A DNA stretch of 64,000 nucleotides from Liriodendron chinense (GCA_003013855.2 ML058477.1:4526001-4590000), one strand, 5' to 3'. Shown: positions 11,920 to 23,304, counted from the stretch's first letter. Notes: generated from the sequence alone by a model not told the origin. Numbers and translations: made by a program.

Positions 11920-12560
11920 GCATGTTGCCCCTCCCCCAGGCGCATGTGGTGAGAGAGTGAGAAGAGAGAGGAAGGGAAAGAGAGGTGCGTGCATGTTGCA
12001 GAGCCCATGCGCCTGCCCCCTCCCCATGGGCGCATGTCACTTGGTGACTTGGAGTATTTTGGAGTATTTTCCCACCCTTAGGGAATTTCAGGCTTCCAAG
12101 GAGGTGGGCGCATGTCCCCCTTTTCGACGAAGGATTCCGGCAAGGGGATGGGTGCATGTCCCTTTCCAGTGAGGATTCCGACAAAAATTCTACCTCTTGC
12201 GGCACTCTGGCGGTCCTCTTGAAAATGAAGAAGTCCCTCTCTCAACAGGTGAGTGCGCTATTTATAGTGATTAATTGGGTCCCGGGTCCAAGCAAAAAAT
12301 GAAATTTTATGATCGCATGTATTTAGGAGAGGGGGATCATGCGAATGTTGAGTGGGTGTGGGTGCATGTGCCCATGTAGTGGGTGCATGTGGCCTGGTGT
12401 GGGCGCATGTGCCCCTTGTGGTGGGTGCATGTGTCCACACTTAGCCATTTTTTACTTTTGGAAATTTGAAAGGGGTAGAGATGAGCTCTCCTAGGCATGT
12501 GGTAGGGGCATGGGCGCATGTCTCCTTATTGCATACGCATGTCCCCCTTGTGGTATATGC
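11920..12560 (-). repeat. Interspersed TGGGCGCATGT motif cluster in the minus-strand B LTR
   Basis: Many copies of a GGGCGCATGT/GGGTGCATGT motif at irregular spacing. They are the reverse complement of the ACATGCGCCCAC motifs of the B LTR at 31,058-31,312. The cluster lies on both sides of the LTR TATA box at 12,258. Confidence 0.75.
12258..12266 (-). promoter_or_regulatory. TATA box of the minus-strand B LTR
   Basis: TATAAATAG on the minus strand. The plus-strand B LTR has TATAAATACC in the equivalent place (30,996). Confidence 0.55.
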
Positions 12561-13081
12561 ATGTACCCATACTTAGAATATTTTTCAAACTTCAGGCTCT
12601 GACTATGCAAAGGACATGTACCTTTTCAGAGACCGAAGTCACTTACGCCAAAGCACTTTAAGCCTCTCATTAGGCTATGAAATGAACAAGTTGGGGTACG
12701 AGTGATCAAATGCTATGAATTTTGGTAGTTCCTTCCCAATTTGGACCCTCCCGATTGACTCCAAACAGGGGCAAAACGCAATTCAACACGCGCAGGTAAA
12801 GATACGCGCCACACGACTTTCAAACTTGCTAATTAAGGATTTTCGGGCATTCCGGATCATTTGGCAGCAATACGCATGTCCATTTCCCTTCTGAAATGGC
12901 GTTTATAGGCTTTTGGGTCCTTTCAGTCGGCTCTAGACAGGGCAAAAATGCGTTTAGAGGTGCACAAGTAATAATACGCGCAGTGCGACATTCGAACTTG
13001 CTAGTTAAGGTTTTCTGGGCATTTCGGATCATTTGGTGGCAATACGCATGTCCAGTTGCACTCTAAAATGTCATTTGTAGG

Positions 13082-13684
13082 TGTTGTTACCAAAAAATGG
13101 TCAACAGACGAAGATGCAGATTTATGATCTAGACGGTTGGATGGAGTCGAACTTCTGGTAGAAAATGACTGAGGTGACGGAGTCCTTAGATCCTACAAAA
13201 GAATACAGAGAATAAGGGGGGTGGCTGGGGGTCCAGCCGATAACCCTCCGATGCCTAAGTCAGCGATCTTTTATAATGGAATATCTTAGTGGAGATCAGT
13301 ATCAGTTTTCATTCCTTGATAATAAAGAGAACATCCTTATTTACATACTTAGGTCGCGAAACTGCTTGCCTTTCGGAGAGTCGTAATTCCAGCGGACTGC
13401 CAGCTGAGTTCCCGAGATCTTCGGATCTGCCCATAACGAACAAAGATCCTTATCCCTAAAAGCTGGGGATGTCAATCTTTCCTCCTGATATCTCGGCGTA
13501 AGCCCAAGATCACGGATTTATAGTTCATCTCGCTTAAGACGATCTTTATTACATCGGGCCGAGTCGACCAATTTTTATCGGGTTAATACGACCCGACTTG
13601 TATCCGGAACCTGAAACGGGTCGGCTCGTCTTTCCCGGGTCGGCACTATCAACCTTCTTTCAGGTCGGCTCTTTACCCACAACA
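13082..13684 (-). repeat. D 3' LTR
   Basis: 603 bp, near-identical to 22,549-23,150. It is the 3' LTR in element orientation, since the polypurine tract abuts it at 13,685. Confidence 0.93.
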
Positions 13685-13700
13685 AAAGCCCCCTTTTTAC
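13685..13700 (-). promoter_or_regulatory. Polypurine tract of D
   Basis: On the minus strand TAAAAAGGGGGCTTT runs directly into the LTR start TGTTGTGG. Confidence 0.7.
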
Positions 13701-14279
13701 CCTCGAGCGTATTTTGCCCGGCTCGGGGGTAAAACGTAAGAGGAAATTGCCGACCTAAATGCTTTTTGTCGTCTAGGCTTTTTGTCGTTTAGTATCCGCA
13801 ACGCCGCCGTTTCGATGGGCGGGAAAATGGCATTAAATGCGTCTCTTGAAATATCGAGGGCATTAAACGTGTCTCTTGAAATATCGAGGAGTCACCATTC
13901 CTCCGTAAGGCATGATATCGTCGATATGATTTAATCGAACGAGGTGTCGCCGCGTGTCCTGAACGGCGCAGCTTTTCGAATCATTAAGTAGGGAGTTGCC
14001 ACGTGTCGCCTTCGCATTGAATGCGATGAGACCTGAGTAGGGCCCAAATCCTTTCCCGAGTATATAATCCGAGACTTAGCCGGATTTTGGAAACCTCTCT
14101 TTATTTTCTTCACTGCTCCCGTACTCTGGTTCTTCTTCCTTCCTCATTCTCCTCAACTTTCTTCCTCCCTCATTCTCCTCAACTTTTTTCCTCCCAGCGG
14201 CCGTGCCAGCATTCTGGTACGCTCCTTTTTCTTTCTTTCCAAAGGATTTTCTTTTCTCCCCTTTTTTTTTATTTGGGAA

Positions 14280-16538
14280 ATGTCGGAGCCAAAAACCTCG
14301 TGTTCTGAGGCAATCCTCAAGGTGAGGTATGATGACCGCGAGTCTGACTTACCTCTCCTCTGCCACGAGGGGGAAAACTCCAGTGAATCGGATTCTGGGG
14401 TGAGAGTGGATGAGGCTGTTGGAGAGGGGGAGTCCGAGCTTCTTGGGTCAGCTGCCGGCAGTAGCCACGACCCAGAGAGAACCCTTCGAATTAGATTCTT
14501 TGGTCTCGCAGATTACCCAGGACGAGCTGGATGCTGCGAGGGAGATATATGAACTCCCGGACTTCATAGAGTTTAGGGTTCCTGACCGAGCCGATAGACC
14601 GAGCCGACCTAAAGCCGGGGAGGTAGTCATTTCCTTAATGCATCTAGAGTCCGGGCTGAGGTTACCCTTACACCCTTTCGTGAGGGAAGTCCTTAGTGTC
14701 TTAGGTCTTTCTCCGAGCCAACTGCAACCGAATGCATGGAGGTGCATGATCGGATGCTACATACTTTGGCAGAGGTTAGGAAATAAGGAGTTTACCTCCA
14801 ATGAACTCTTCTCTATGTATATTCTCAAGTCCTTGGGCGGCCAAGGACTCTATTACTTTTCGTCGTTGCCGGGTCAGGGCGGCTCGATGATCACCTGTTT
14901 GCCCTCCTCCACAAAAACTTGGAAGAGGAAGTGGTTCTTCGCGTCGGGCAGTTGGGAGTGCGCGCCAGATGAGCCTCAACCCCTGAAATTCTGAGTCTGA
15001 GCCGACTTTGCTCTGCCAGGTCGGATGAAGTTCTGACCTAACTGATTTTTTCGATTTTCTCGAACTTTTTTTTAACGTATGTATCTGCTCCTCCTACAGT
15101 GTCGGCGGCCATTCGGGTGGCTTTGTTGTAGCTCAAGAGAGACAGATCCACAAAGCCCGAGCTCTCCCTGCTGCAGAGAGGGACTTCCGAAGGGTGATCA
15201 CATTCAACTCCATTTCTAAATCAGGTCGGTAAGCTGAAACAATAATGTATTTCTTCGCCTTTTTGTTTTGTTGTCTTCTTATTTTTTCTTCCTTTTCTTG
15301 GACAGGAATGGCTCCGAAGGCAGTCTCCAAGCGGAAGATTCCAGCTCGATTTCTGGACCGCGGGCAGAGCTCTGCCGAGCCCCCTAGGAAGAAGGTGGCT
15401 ACTGCCGAGGCGCAGAGACCGCCTCGCCTGCCCCAATCCTTTGTCTGTGGGTCCGGGCAGCTTCCCAGCTCGGATTCTGCACCACCCAGAACCGAGCAAC
15501 GGCCACCCCGGTGACATCTGCTGATGATCCGGTGATCAACGTGCCGGATAACTCGGGCTCCCGAGCTGAGCCCATCAACATCCCTGCGCCTCCAACCGTC
15601 TCCTCCCAAACCTCCCAACCTGCTGCAGCTGGACCTGACCAACCTGCTGCTGGCGCCTCCACCAGTCATCCTCCTCAGCCATGCGCTGCTCCCGCTACTC
15701 CTGCTGAGCAACGGGAGGACCGGGTCAAGATGCCTCCGTTAACGGAGCAATATTCATCTTGGATGGAGGGTGTCAACGCATATATGCGTGTCAACCACAC
15801 CATCCCCCAAGATCTGAATATCATAGCCTCCTCCGACCCGGATCAGATGGTCGGGGTGGTAATAGAGAGCAGTCTCAGGGTAATTTCACGAACTCTTTTA
15901 GTTTCTTCTTTATGTACCCGTGATATTTTCTGACTTACGTGCTAACTGTACCACTTTCGCAGGATTCAGCTGCACTTATCATGATCCGCCAGGTGATGGC
16001 CGAGCGGAACCGCCAGATGCAGAAAGCTCTGATTGCTGCTTCTTCGTGGAAGACGAAGACTGAAGCCGTGAAGGCCGAGCTGAAAAAATGTATCCTTCTT
16101 CTGAAGGAAGCTCAGTCCGAGCTGAAGTCTACCCAGTCCGAGCTGAAGGTCGCGCAATCGGAGCTGGAGGTATCTCAGGTTCAGGTCCAGTCTCTGGAAG
16201 AGGCTCTGAAGGAGGCAGAGGCCAAGGTCGTATCCGACGGGAATAAGGCCAAATCCCTTGAGGCGGCTCTGAAGACGGCCGAGGAGGAGAAGATGAGCCT
16301 GGCTGGGCTTCTGAAGGAGGTCCAGCTGAAGTCCCTGGCAGAGATTAATGGGGCGAAGGCCGAGTACGAGAAGTTGTCCGCAGTTTCTGAGGAGTTGTAC
16401 AACGACGGCTTCCAGGAGTGCAGGCGTCTCGTACTCAAGCATTTCCCAACCCTTGACCTTACGCCTGTGGACGAGGACGAGGAGGAGGAGGAGGCGCGGA
16501 TCGGAGACGATGGTGCCGGCCCATCTGGGGCTCCATAG
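14280..16538 (+). pseudogene. Antisense gene of D (aORF): Transposase_28-like domain plus coiled coil, with introns
   Basis: This gene runs opposite to gag-pol, between pol and the 3' LTR. An acidic N-terminus (from ATG 14,280) leads, after a frame change near 14,475, into a domain with RLPLHPFVREVL, LSPSQLQPNAWR and a GLYYFS segment. That pattern matches the Transposase_28 (putative gypsy-type transposon) family. A basic-to-Pro/Ala-rich section follows (15,306-15,879), then a long Glu/Lys/Ala coiled coil with heptads around QSELK (15,963-16,400) and an acidic tail with an EDEEEEE stretch. Intron-like boundaries are visible. The clearest runs from GT at 15,880 to AG at 15,962 and joins the two frames exactly in phase. 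T-rich tracts precede acceptors at about 15,117 and 15,305. A frame change near 15,480-15,511 suggests decay. Antisense ORFs of this type are known in Tat elements; their function is unresolved. Confidence 0.7.
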
Positions 16539-16855
16539 ATAGGACTTGTATTTATTTTTTTTCAAGATGTACACAACTTTTAATTTGAATACAAGCCCTT
16601 TGAGGCAGATTTTGCTAATCCCTTTGTAGATTTTACTTTCGTATTGTCGTTGATGTATCGAGTTTGTATGGTCGAACTGATCTGGGACTGGCTAGCCAGG
16701 TCGGCCACCTATTGCCCTATGTATTTCAGTAAGCTTGAATGTACTATACTGATATTAAGTTGTATTGAAAGAATGTCGTAAAACAACTCCTAGGAGAAGA
16801 TTTTATTAAATTATCATTCCGAAACACATATTTTGCGCCAAGCACAGCCCATCAT

Positions 16856-17862
16856 TCATGGATAGTAGATCTTGAGATGTTCGGCGTTCCATGGATGAGG
16901 AAGTGGTTTTCCCTTCATGTTTTCGAGCCGATAAGTGCCGAGACGACGTGAACTGACGACCTTATATGGTCCTTCCCAATTAGGGCCGAATACACCGGCC
17001 TTGTCATTTATGTTTACCTTTTTAAGGACGAGGTCACCGGCTCGGAACCGTCGCTCTCGCACTTTGGAGTTGTAGTATCGTCGGACCCTCTGTCGTCGAG
17101 TAGGTCTAGGCCTATTCGCAGCTGACCTTCATTTTGGTCGGGTCTGTGATGACCCGTCCTGCTCGTGGGCATTCCAATTTCCACCGGCACAACGGCTTCG
17201 GCTCCAAATGCCAGGAAGAAAGGGGTTTCCCCAGTAGTAGACCGAGCTGTGGTTCGATAGGCCCACAGCACCTCAGGAAGTTCTTCCGCCCAAGCCCCCT
17301 TTTTTTCTCCGAGCTTCGTGTTGAGCTGGTTCTTGATAACTTTGTTGACTACTTTGACCTGACCGTTGGCTTGAGGGTAGTGAGGAGATGAATATACATT
17401 TTTAATGCCCAATACAGTGCAAAATGTACAAAATCCTTGATTGTCGAACTGTCGCCCATTGTCTGTGATTATGGTATTCGGGATCCCAAAACGACACACA
17501 ATCGCTCTCCAAATGAAGTCCGTTTTCTTCTTTTCTGTGATGGTAGCCAGTGGTTCTGCTTCAGCCCACTTTGTGAAGTAGTCGACGGCGACAATTGCAT
17601 ATTTAACTTGTCCTTTTCCCGTCGGGAGTGGACCGATGATATCGACTCCCCATTGAGTAAATGGCCAGGGTCCAGCCATGGGCGTGAGCTCTTCAGGCGG
17701 CAGGTGGGGTATTGGGGCGAATCGTTGGCACTTGTCGCATCTTTTAACGGTCTCTCGGGCATCTTGCTGGATGGTGGGCCAATAATAACCCTGTCGAATC
17801 GACTTCTGTGCAAGTGCTCGTGCCCCGGAATGATTCCCTCAACATCCGTAGTGGATTTCACG
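16856..17862 (-). pseudogene. D integrase, catalytic Glu replaced by Lys
   Basis: The core frame (17,679-17,014) is preceded in frame by an HHCC-type zinc segment that includes CDKCQ. In the core, GVDIIG (D13) and TDNGRQF (D73) are intact. The third catalytic position, 35 residues after D73, reads GQVKVVNK, so Glu is Lys (codon 17,355-17,353, AAA; GAA needs one G-to-A change). Normal features follow: LPEVLWAYRTT, TPFFLAFG and EAVVPVEI. The C-terminal GPY-like segment (NWEGPYKVV, 17,062-16,856) is in another frame, so there is also a frameshift near 17,065-17,100. With the glutamate lost this copy cannot be an active integrase by family rules. Confidence 0.85.
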
Positions 17863-18111
17863 TAATACGTAATCAGCTTCTTCAGGTCCTAAACAACGCA
17901 GACACGGGCGGGAGAATCCCTTCTTATAGAGGACCCTATCTATCAGCGTATATCGAGCTGACTTATAGCGGATGCGCCGAGCTTCTTTCTGGTCGTCAGG
18001 TAACTCGCCCGATTGTAAAAATCGAATGATAGGATCCCTCCAATCTAGATTCTCCGATATTGGAAAAACTCCCGTGAATTCATTTGACGATATGCTGCGT
18101 TGAGGTTGGAA

Positions 18112-18519
18112 CTAGATGGGTATCATTCTACCGAGCTCGTCGTCTGCTGATGATGCAAGCTTCGCGAGAGCATCTGCGTTTGTGTTCCCATCTCTTGGGA
18201 TTTGAACGATTTCATAATGGTCGAATCGTAACAGTAGCTCCTGAGCTTTGTTCAGATATGTAGCCATTCTCCCTCCCTTTGCCTGATATTCTGCAGTCAC
18301 CTGCCCAACCACAAGTTGCGAGTCGCTTAATACCCTTACCGATCGGATTCCTATTTCCAAGGCGAGGCGAAGACCGGCTAAGAGGGCTTCATATTCCGCT
18401 TCATTATTTGAAGCTCGAAATCCGAATCGAAGTGCGTACTGAATTTTGATCCCATCAGGTGAGGACAGAACGAGGCCAGCTCCACTGCCCTGTGAATTGG
18501 AAGACCCGTCGACGTGCAA
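18112..18519 (-). pseudogene. D second RNase H (Tat-type aRNH)
   Basis: This is a 135-residue RNase H fold lying after the RT-linked RNase H, the arrangement typical of Tat elements. Conserved acidic positions are visible: D4 in HVDGSSN, E42 in NNEAEYEAL, D66 in LSDSQLV and D116 in NTNADALAKLA. The domain itself looks intact. It is separated from RT by a stop at 18,601 and about 80 bp, so the polyprotein is interrupted although the domain is not. Its role in the element is degradation of the RNA strand during reverse transcription. Confidence 0.85.
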
Positions 18520-18600
18520 TGTCCAAGAAGGTGTGACATGCCTTACCCTCGGATTCTGGACAAGTTCACGACCGCACTCAGCCCCGTGAGGCTCGGTTAA

Positions 18601-19800
18601 TTAGACGATGAAGTCGGCTACAGCTTGTCCCTTGATTGCGGTACGAGGTCGATACTGTATATCGAATTCACCCAATTCGACGGCCCATTTGATGAGGTGA
18701 CCTGATGTTTGGGGATTCTGCAGCACCTGCCGTAATGGCTGATCGGTTAACACAGCTATCGGATGCGCTTGGAAGTATGGCCTCAACTTGCGGGCTGAGG
18801 TGATTAAAGCCAGGGCGAGTTTTTCGATTTGAGGGTATCGTGTTTCCGAGTCGATCAAGGCTTTGCTCATGTAATAAACAGGCCTTTGTATTCCCTCGTC
18901 GTCTCGGACAAGAGCCGAGCTGACCGCCGCTTCTGAGACTGCTAGGTATAGGAGCAATTCTTCTCTATGCACCAGCTTGGACAACAGTGGTGGGGAGCCG
19001 AGGTAGGCTTTCAGCTCCACAAAAGCTTGCTCACATTCTGGAGTCCATATCATTTCTTTACATTTACGCAACTGTTTAAAGAAGGGAAGACATCGGTCAG
19101 TAGCCTTTGAAACGAACCTGTTGAGTGCTGCGATCCTTCCTGTGAGCCGCTGAATTTCCTTGACTGTGCGAGGCGAGCTCATACCGAGGAGGGCCTGGAT
19201 TTTTTCTGGATTGGCTTCAATTCCTCGCTGGTTTACCATGAAGCCAAGGAATTTTCCCGAGCTTACTCCAAAGGCGCATTTGCTAGGGTTGAGCTTCATA
19301 CGATACTTCCTTAATATTCTGAATGCAGTGCGTAGGTTGTCGACGTGATCTTCTGAGCGCTCACTTTTGACTAGCATGTCGTCGACATATACCTCCATAG
19401 TTTTGCCTAGTTGATCAGCAAACATCTTATTTACCAGTCGTTGGTAGGTTGCCCCGACGTTCTTGAGCCCGAAGGGCATGACCTTGTAGCAGTAGAGGCC
19501 CCGATCCGTGATGAATGCGGTCTTTTGCCGATCAGGGGCGTACATCTGGATTTGATTATACCCAGAAAAGTCATCCATAAAGCTGAGAAGTTCGTGCCCA
19601 GCAGTTGCGTCGACGAGCTGATCTATCCTTGGTAGCGGGAAGTTGTCCTTAGGGCAAGCTTTGTTCAGGTCGGTGTAATCCACACAGACCCTCCATTTTC
19701 CATTGGTCTTTTTGACGAGGACAACATTCGTCAACCAATCTGGATAGCATATTTCTTGGCAAACCCTGCCTTGCGTAGTTTCTGTACCTCTTCTTCGATT
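18601..19800 (-). pseudogene. D reverse transcriptase and first RNase H
   Basis: The long frame 19,734-18,601 carries KWRVCVDYTDLN, motif A in SFMDDFSGYNQ (D54), the FGLKNVGATYQR segment and the catalytic YVDD (residues 116-119). It continues through the connection (KFLGFMVNQRGIEANPEK) into an RNase H with YMSKAL and TDQPLRQVL and ends GQAVADFI. The RT catalytic residues are intact. Upstream the finger region (EEEVQKLRKAGF) continues in a different frame, so a 1-bp loss lies near 19,755-19,765. Ty3/gypsy by the FGLKN(A/V)GATYQR and GFMVN motifs; Tat-like by overall sequence. Confidence 0.9.
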
Positions 19801-19882
19801 ATCGGGTACCTTTCCGTGTTGAAAGTACGCCTTTTCTAACGGATCGGTCTCATGGTCGGGTCGACATTGAGTCGGTGGACTA

Positions 19883-20700
19883 TTACCTCCGGACAGATTC
19901 CGGGCATTTCTTCATGGGACCACGCAAAGACTCTATATGCTCCTTTAAAAAGTTTATCAAATTATCTCGTACCTTGTCTGTCAAACATGACCCGATCTGA
20001 ATAACCCTAGTCGGATCGGCCTCCGACAAGTGAATATCGACCAACTCCTCTGCTGGTGATCCGCGCTCCTGCTCGTCTTCTCTCGGGTCCAAGGAGGACG
20101 CGTGAGAGACAGTTGATATTGTGCCTTTATTTTTCCCTCTCAGAGAAAGTTCGTAGCAACGCCGGGCTTCTTGCTGGTCCCCCCTGACTATGCCGACTCC
20201 TTCATCAGTTTCGAACTTCATCGTTAGGTGATAGATGGAAACGACAGCTTTGAGAGCTCGCAAGATAGGGTGGCCGATGATGGCGTTATAGGCAGAGGGG
20301 GTGTTCACTACGAGGAAATCGACCATAATCATTTTTTGATTAGGTTCTTCCCCGGCCGTGACTGGTAAGGTTATTTCTCCTTCCGGCATGACGCTATCTC
20401 CTGTGAATCCAGTTAATGCTGTCTTGACTGGCCTTAACCTGGAACGATCGATCTTCATTCTTTCGAAAGCTGAAGCGTACAAAATGTCTGGCGAGCTTCT
20501 GTATCGATCATCATCCGGTGGAGCCTTTTGTTCGCCACCACCATTGAGACGACGAGGGAGTCATCATGTGGGTGCACGATTCCTCTAGCATCTTCTTCAG
20601 TAAACGTTATCGCCCGAGATATAACTTTTGCGACTTTTAAAGGTCGGCTGGCGATGTTCACAGACAGTCCGGACGGTCCCGGTTCTGGTTGGGATGTTCT
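19883..20700 (-). pseudogene. D aspartic protease, frameshifted at the active site
   Basis: A retropepsin region. Upstream residues (VVSMVVANKRLHRMMIDT) lead into the DTG active-site position, but the frame breaks exactly there. After a one-base loss near 20,499-20,502 the next frame (20,482-19,883) resumes the expected protein (YASAFERMKI, then YNAIIGHPILRAL, the flap-to-helix section near the end of the domain). The active-site glycine codon is therefore destroyed. The family's role is cleavage of the Gag-Pol polyprotein. Confidence 0.75.
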
Positions 20701-20869
20701 TGCTTGTCGCACATAATTTTTGCGCGAATTCCCAGAATCTCCAGTGGTCGGTCCGCCGAAGATCATGTGAATTTCTTCCACAGGGTTGTTATTCAGTTCT
20801 TCGTTCAGGTCGGCTGACTGATCTTCGTTTCTCAGACCGTCTTGACGCTGAGCGATGTAGTCTTTTAGA

Positions 20870-22446
20870 AATCCCTGTTGGATGAGGGTCGCTATTTGTC
20901 GCTTTAAATCGAAGCAATCCACGGTGTTGTGACCGTGGTCTTTATGGTACAGACAGTACCTTGATTTCGACCTTCAATTGGGGTCAGTCTTTATTTTCGT
21001 AGGTCGTTCAAAGTTGTACCTGTCTTTCTCTGCTAAATACACTTGCTCGATGGTTTTATTGAGCGGCGTATACTTTTCAAACCGTGGCGCAGGTGGTTTC
21101 ATTCCACGGGCAGGTCCGTTCCGAGCTGGCGACCTCCGTTCCGACTTCCGCTCCGACCTGTGTTTTTTTGAGCTGCTGCTGTCCTGACGATCCTTATTCC
21201 TGGTCGTCGGTCGATGAGCATTAACCAGTTCTTCAGCGTTGATGTGTTTAGCCGCTCGATCTAAAAATTCGGCCACAGATTGGGGTGGCTCTTCCCCAAC
21301 AGACCAAAGAAACCTTCGGTCTCGTAGCCCTCCAATCATGGTGTGTAACAACACATCTTGTGAGAGATTTTCAACTTGTACCGCTTCAGAATTGAAGCGC
21401 CCGAGATAATCTTTTAGGGACTCATCTTCTTTTTGCCTGATTGCTGCAAGGTGCGTCGAATGCTTCCTCGGGTCGGTGCTCCCGATGAACTGAGTGGCGA
21501 AGGCTCAACTTAATTGAGAGAACGAGCTGATAGTTCTGGGTTTAAGGTTGCGAAACCAAGTCCATGCTGAGCTCGTCAAGGACAACGGAAAAGCTTTACA
21601 CATAATGTGTCCGTTGGCTCTGAGGAGGTCCATGCGGACTTTGAAGTTTTCTAAGTGCTCCGCCGGATCTCCTATCCCTGAATATTGCTTCAGCTGAGGA
21701 ACTTTAAACCCTTTGGGAAGGGGTTCCTCACGAATCTCGTCGGTGAACGGCGACTTAGATGAGTCGACCAGTGCGTCTACTGCGATCGGTGCTCGGGCGA
21801 GCTGTGCTCTCTGTATATCGCCCATTTGTTCCCGGAGTTCTTTCAGCTCAGCCTCCAGCGGGCTTAGGTTGTCGTCTACCCGGTTACTGGCTTCACGATC
21901 AGCCCGTTCATGTTCGAGATGAGCCGTCCTCCGTTCCTCGAGCCGGTGTCGCAGATCGTTGGCAGGCAAGTCCGTTGCTGGTCGAGACCTTGCCCCGGTT
22001 GATTTGCTAGCGGCCTCGCTTTCTTCGACCAGAATGGGCTGCTGAGAACGCTGCGACGGCCGAGTCTGGTGAGAGTGCTGGGATTGTTGAGGCCAGGGGT
22101 GAGTAGGCTGAGGCCCTTCACGGTCTCTCTCATTTACGACCGTTGGATGGGCCAGACCGGTTAGGAGAGCCTTAATCTCGTCCAGCCTCTGGTCCACGTA
22201 GCCGAATCATTCATCGACGCCCCCATCTTTTGGTTGACTCCCCCCACCTGCTCTTCGAGAAGAGACAACCTCATTCCTCGATTACGAGGTCTCTGCTGAC
22301 CCCCTCTGCTGAGTATAACGAGGAGAATCCCCTCCGAGTTGTATGGCGGGGGTTTCAGGAAATGATCCTTCATTTTATGACATCTGATCGTCTGAAGGTC
22401 CGGCGATCGCAGGTGCCTTCCCTTTGTACTTTCTCTTCCCGGCCAT
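20870..22446 (-). pseudogene. D gag
   Basis: The N-terminus starts at ATG 22,446 (MAGKRKYKGKAP) but soon meets a stop. The main frame 22,197-21,505 has a Pro/Gln-rich head, an Arg/Glu-rich helical section, then the capsid-type domain (LPKGFKVPQLKQYSG, DPAEHLENFKVRMDL, SAWTWFRNLKP). It stops in a TGA at about 21,507, likely from TGG. The capsid continues (LRDRRFLWSVGEEPP, FLDRAAKHI) at 21,354-20,974. A zinc-knuckle-like segment CLYHKDHGHNTVDC follows a stop near 20,972. This arrangement, with a CxxH-HGH-C knuckle, is typical of Tat gag. At least three lesions make this a pseudogene. Confidence 0.8.
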
Positions 22447-22527
22447 TACGAAAGGGAGAGAAGATGTTGAGGTCGTCTTAGACGATTGAGTGAGAACACG
22501 GACTTCCTAGTTAAAAGAAGAAGGCAC

Positions 22528-22545
22528 TTCCCACAGACGGCGCCA
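22528..22545 (-). promoter_or_regulatory. Primer-binding site of D
   Basis: TGGCGCCGTCTGTGGGAA on the minus strand lies three bases inside the 5' LTR. Its first nine bases match the tRNA-Asp-type PBS; the rest does not, so the primer tRNA is uncertain. Confidence 0.65.
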
Positions 22546-22548
22546 ATC

Positions 22549-23150
22549 TGTTGTTACCAAAAAATGGTCAACAGACGAAGATGCAGATTTATGATCTAGA
22601 CGGTTGGATGGAGTCGAACTTCTGGTAGAAAATGACTGAGGTGACGGAGTCCTTAGATCCTGCAAAAGAATACAGAGAATAAGGGAGGTGGCTGGGGGTC
22701 CAGCCGATAACCCTCCGATGCCTAAGTCAGCGATCTTTTATAATGGAATATCTTAGTGGAGATTAGTATCAGTTTTCATACCTTGATAATGGAGAGAACA
22801 TCCTTATTTATAGACTTAGGTCGCGAAACTGCTTGCCTTTCGGAGAGTCGTAATTTAGCGGACTGCCAGCTGAGTTCCCGAGATCTTCGGATCTGCCCAT
22901 AACGAACAAAGATCCTTATCCCTAAAAGCTGGGGATGTCAATCTTTCCTCCTGATATCTCGGCGTGAGCCCAAGATCACGGATTTATAGTTCAGCTCGCT
23001 TAAGACGATCTTTATTACATCGGGCCGAGCCGACCAATTTTTATCGGGTTAATACGACCCGACTTGTATCCGGAACCTGAAACGGGTCGGCTCGTCTTTC
23101 CCGGGTCGGCACTATCAACCTTCTTTCAGGTCGGCTCTTTACCCACAACA
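22549..23150 (-). repeat. D 5' LTR
   Basis: 602 bp, near-identical to 13,082-13,684. A minus-strand TATAAAAG at 22,742-22,735 is a likely promoter TATA box. Confidence 0.93.
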
Positions 23151-23304
23151 GTAGGTTTTGGTCATGATTGTGCAAGTTAGGGTTGCGCTGGCATTCGATC
23201 GCATTTTTTTAGTGTTTTTTAATTTTGGAATTAATCTGAATTGTCGTAGATGGACCATCGTATGTTGTTTAATCATGGGTGCGAATTTGAGCCCCAACAA
23301 AGTT

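Larger units (their letters stand above)
13082..23150 (-). mobile_element. Element D: near-complete Tat-type Ty3/gypsy retrotransposon, TSD GTAGG
   Basis: Two 602-603-bp LTRs (13,082-13,684 and 22,549-23,150) begin TGTTGT and end CAACA, with a perfect target duplication GTAGG (13,077-13,081 and 23,151-23,155). On the minus strand the order is PBS, gag, PR, RT, RNase H, a second RNase H, INT. A separate gene lies between pol and the 3' LTR on the opposite strand. The second RNase H and the antisense gene are hallmarks of the Tat lineage. The LTRs differ at only a dozen or so sites by eye, so the insertion is fairly young, yet pol is broken by several frameshifts and an integrase catalytic substitution. 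Confidence 0.93.
9708..23299 (-). mobile_element. B-family solo LTR, minus strand (about 3.5 kb), split by element D; TSD AAGTT
   Basis: On the minus strand it starts TGTTGGGGCTCAAA (at 23,299) and ends CTAATTTTAACA (at 9,708). It is flanked by a perfect 5-bp duplication AAGTT (9,703-9,707 and 23,300-23,304). The start matches the B solo LTR at 29,972 and the tail matches G and the other B copies. Element D interrupts it at 13,082. No internal domain belongs to B, so it is a solo LTR. It contains a 70-bp array, a degenerate 200-bp array and a cluster of ATGCGCCCAC-like motifs. Confidence 0.85.

Noticed and set aside
11799..12519. His/Thr/Cys-rich frames
   Set aside because: They translate the ATGCGCCCAC motif cluster in the B LTR; no start or domain is supported.
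9708..13081. Plus and minus B LTRs around 9 kb as a giant palindrome or foldback element
   Set aside because: The minus copy has its own AAGTT duplication and the C pieces rejoin around it, so they are independent insertions in opposite orientation.
15133..16574. Long minus-strand frames opposite the D antisense gene
   Set aside because: Leu/Arg-rich shadows of the coiled coil and the Pro/Ala-rich part; they do not continue pol, which ends at 16,856.
17134..17865. Plus-strand frames across the D integrase
   Set aside because: Antisense shadows; the minus strand holds clear integrase motifs.
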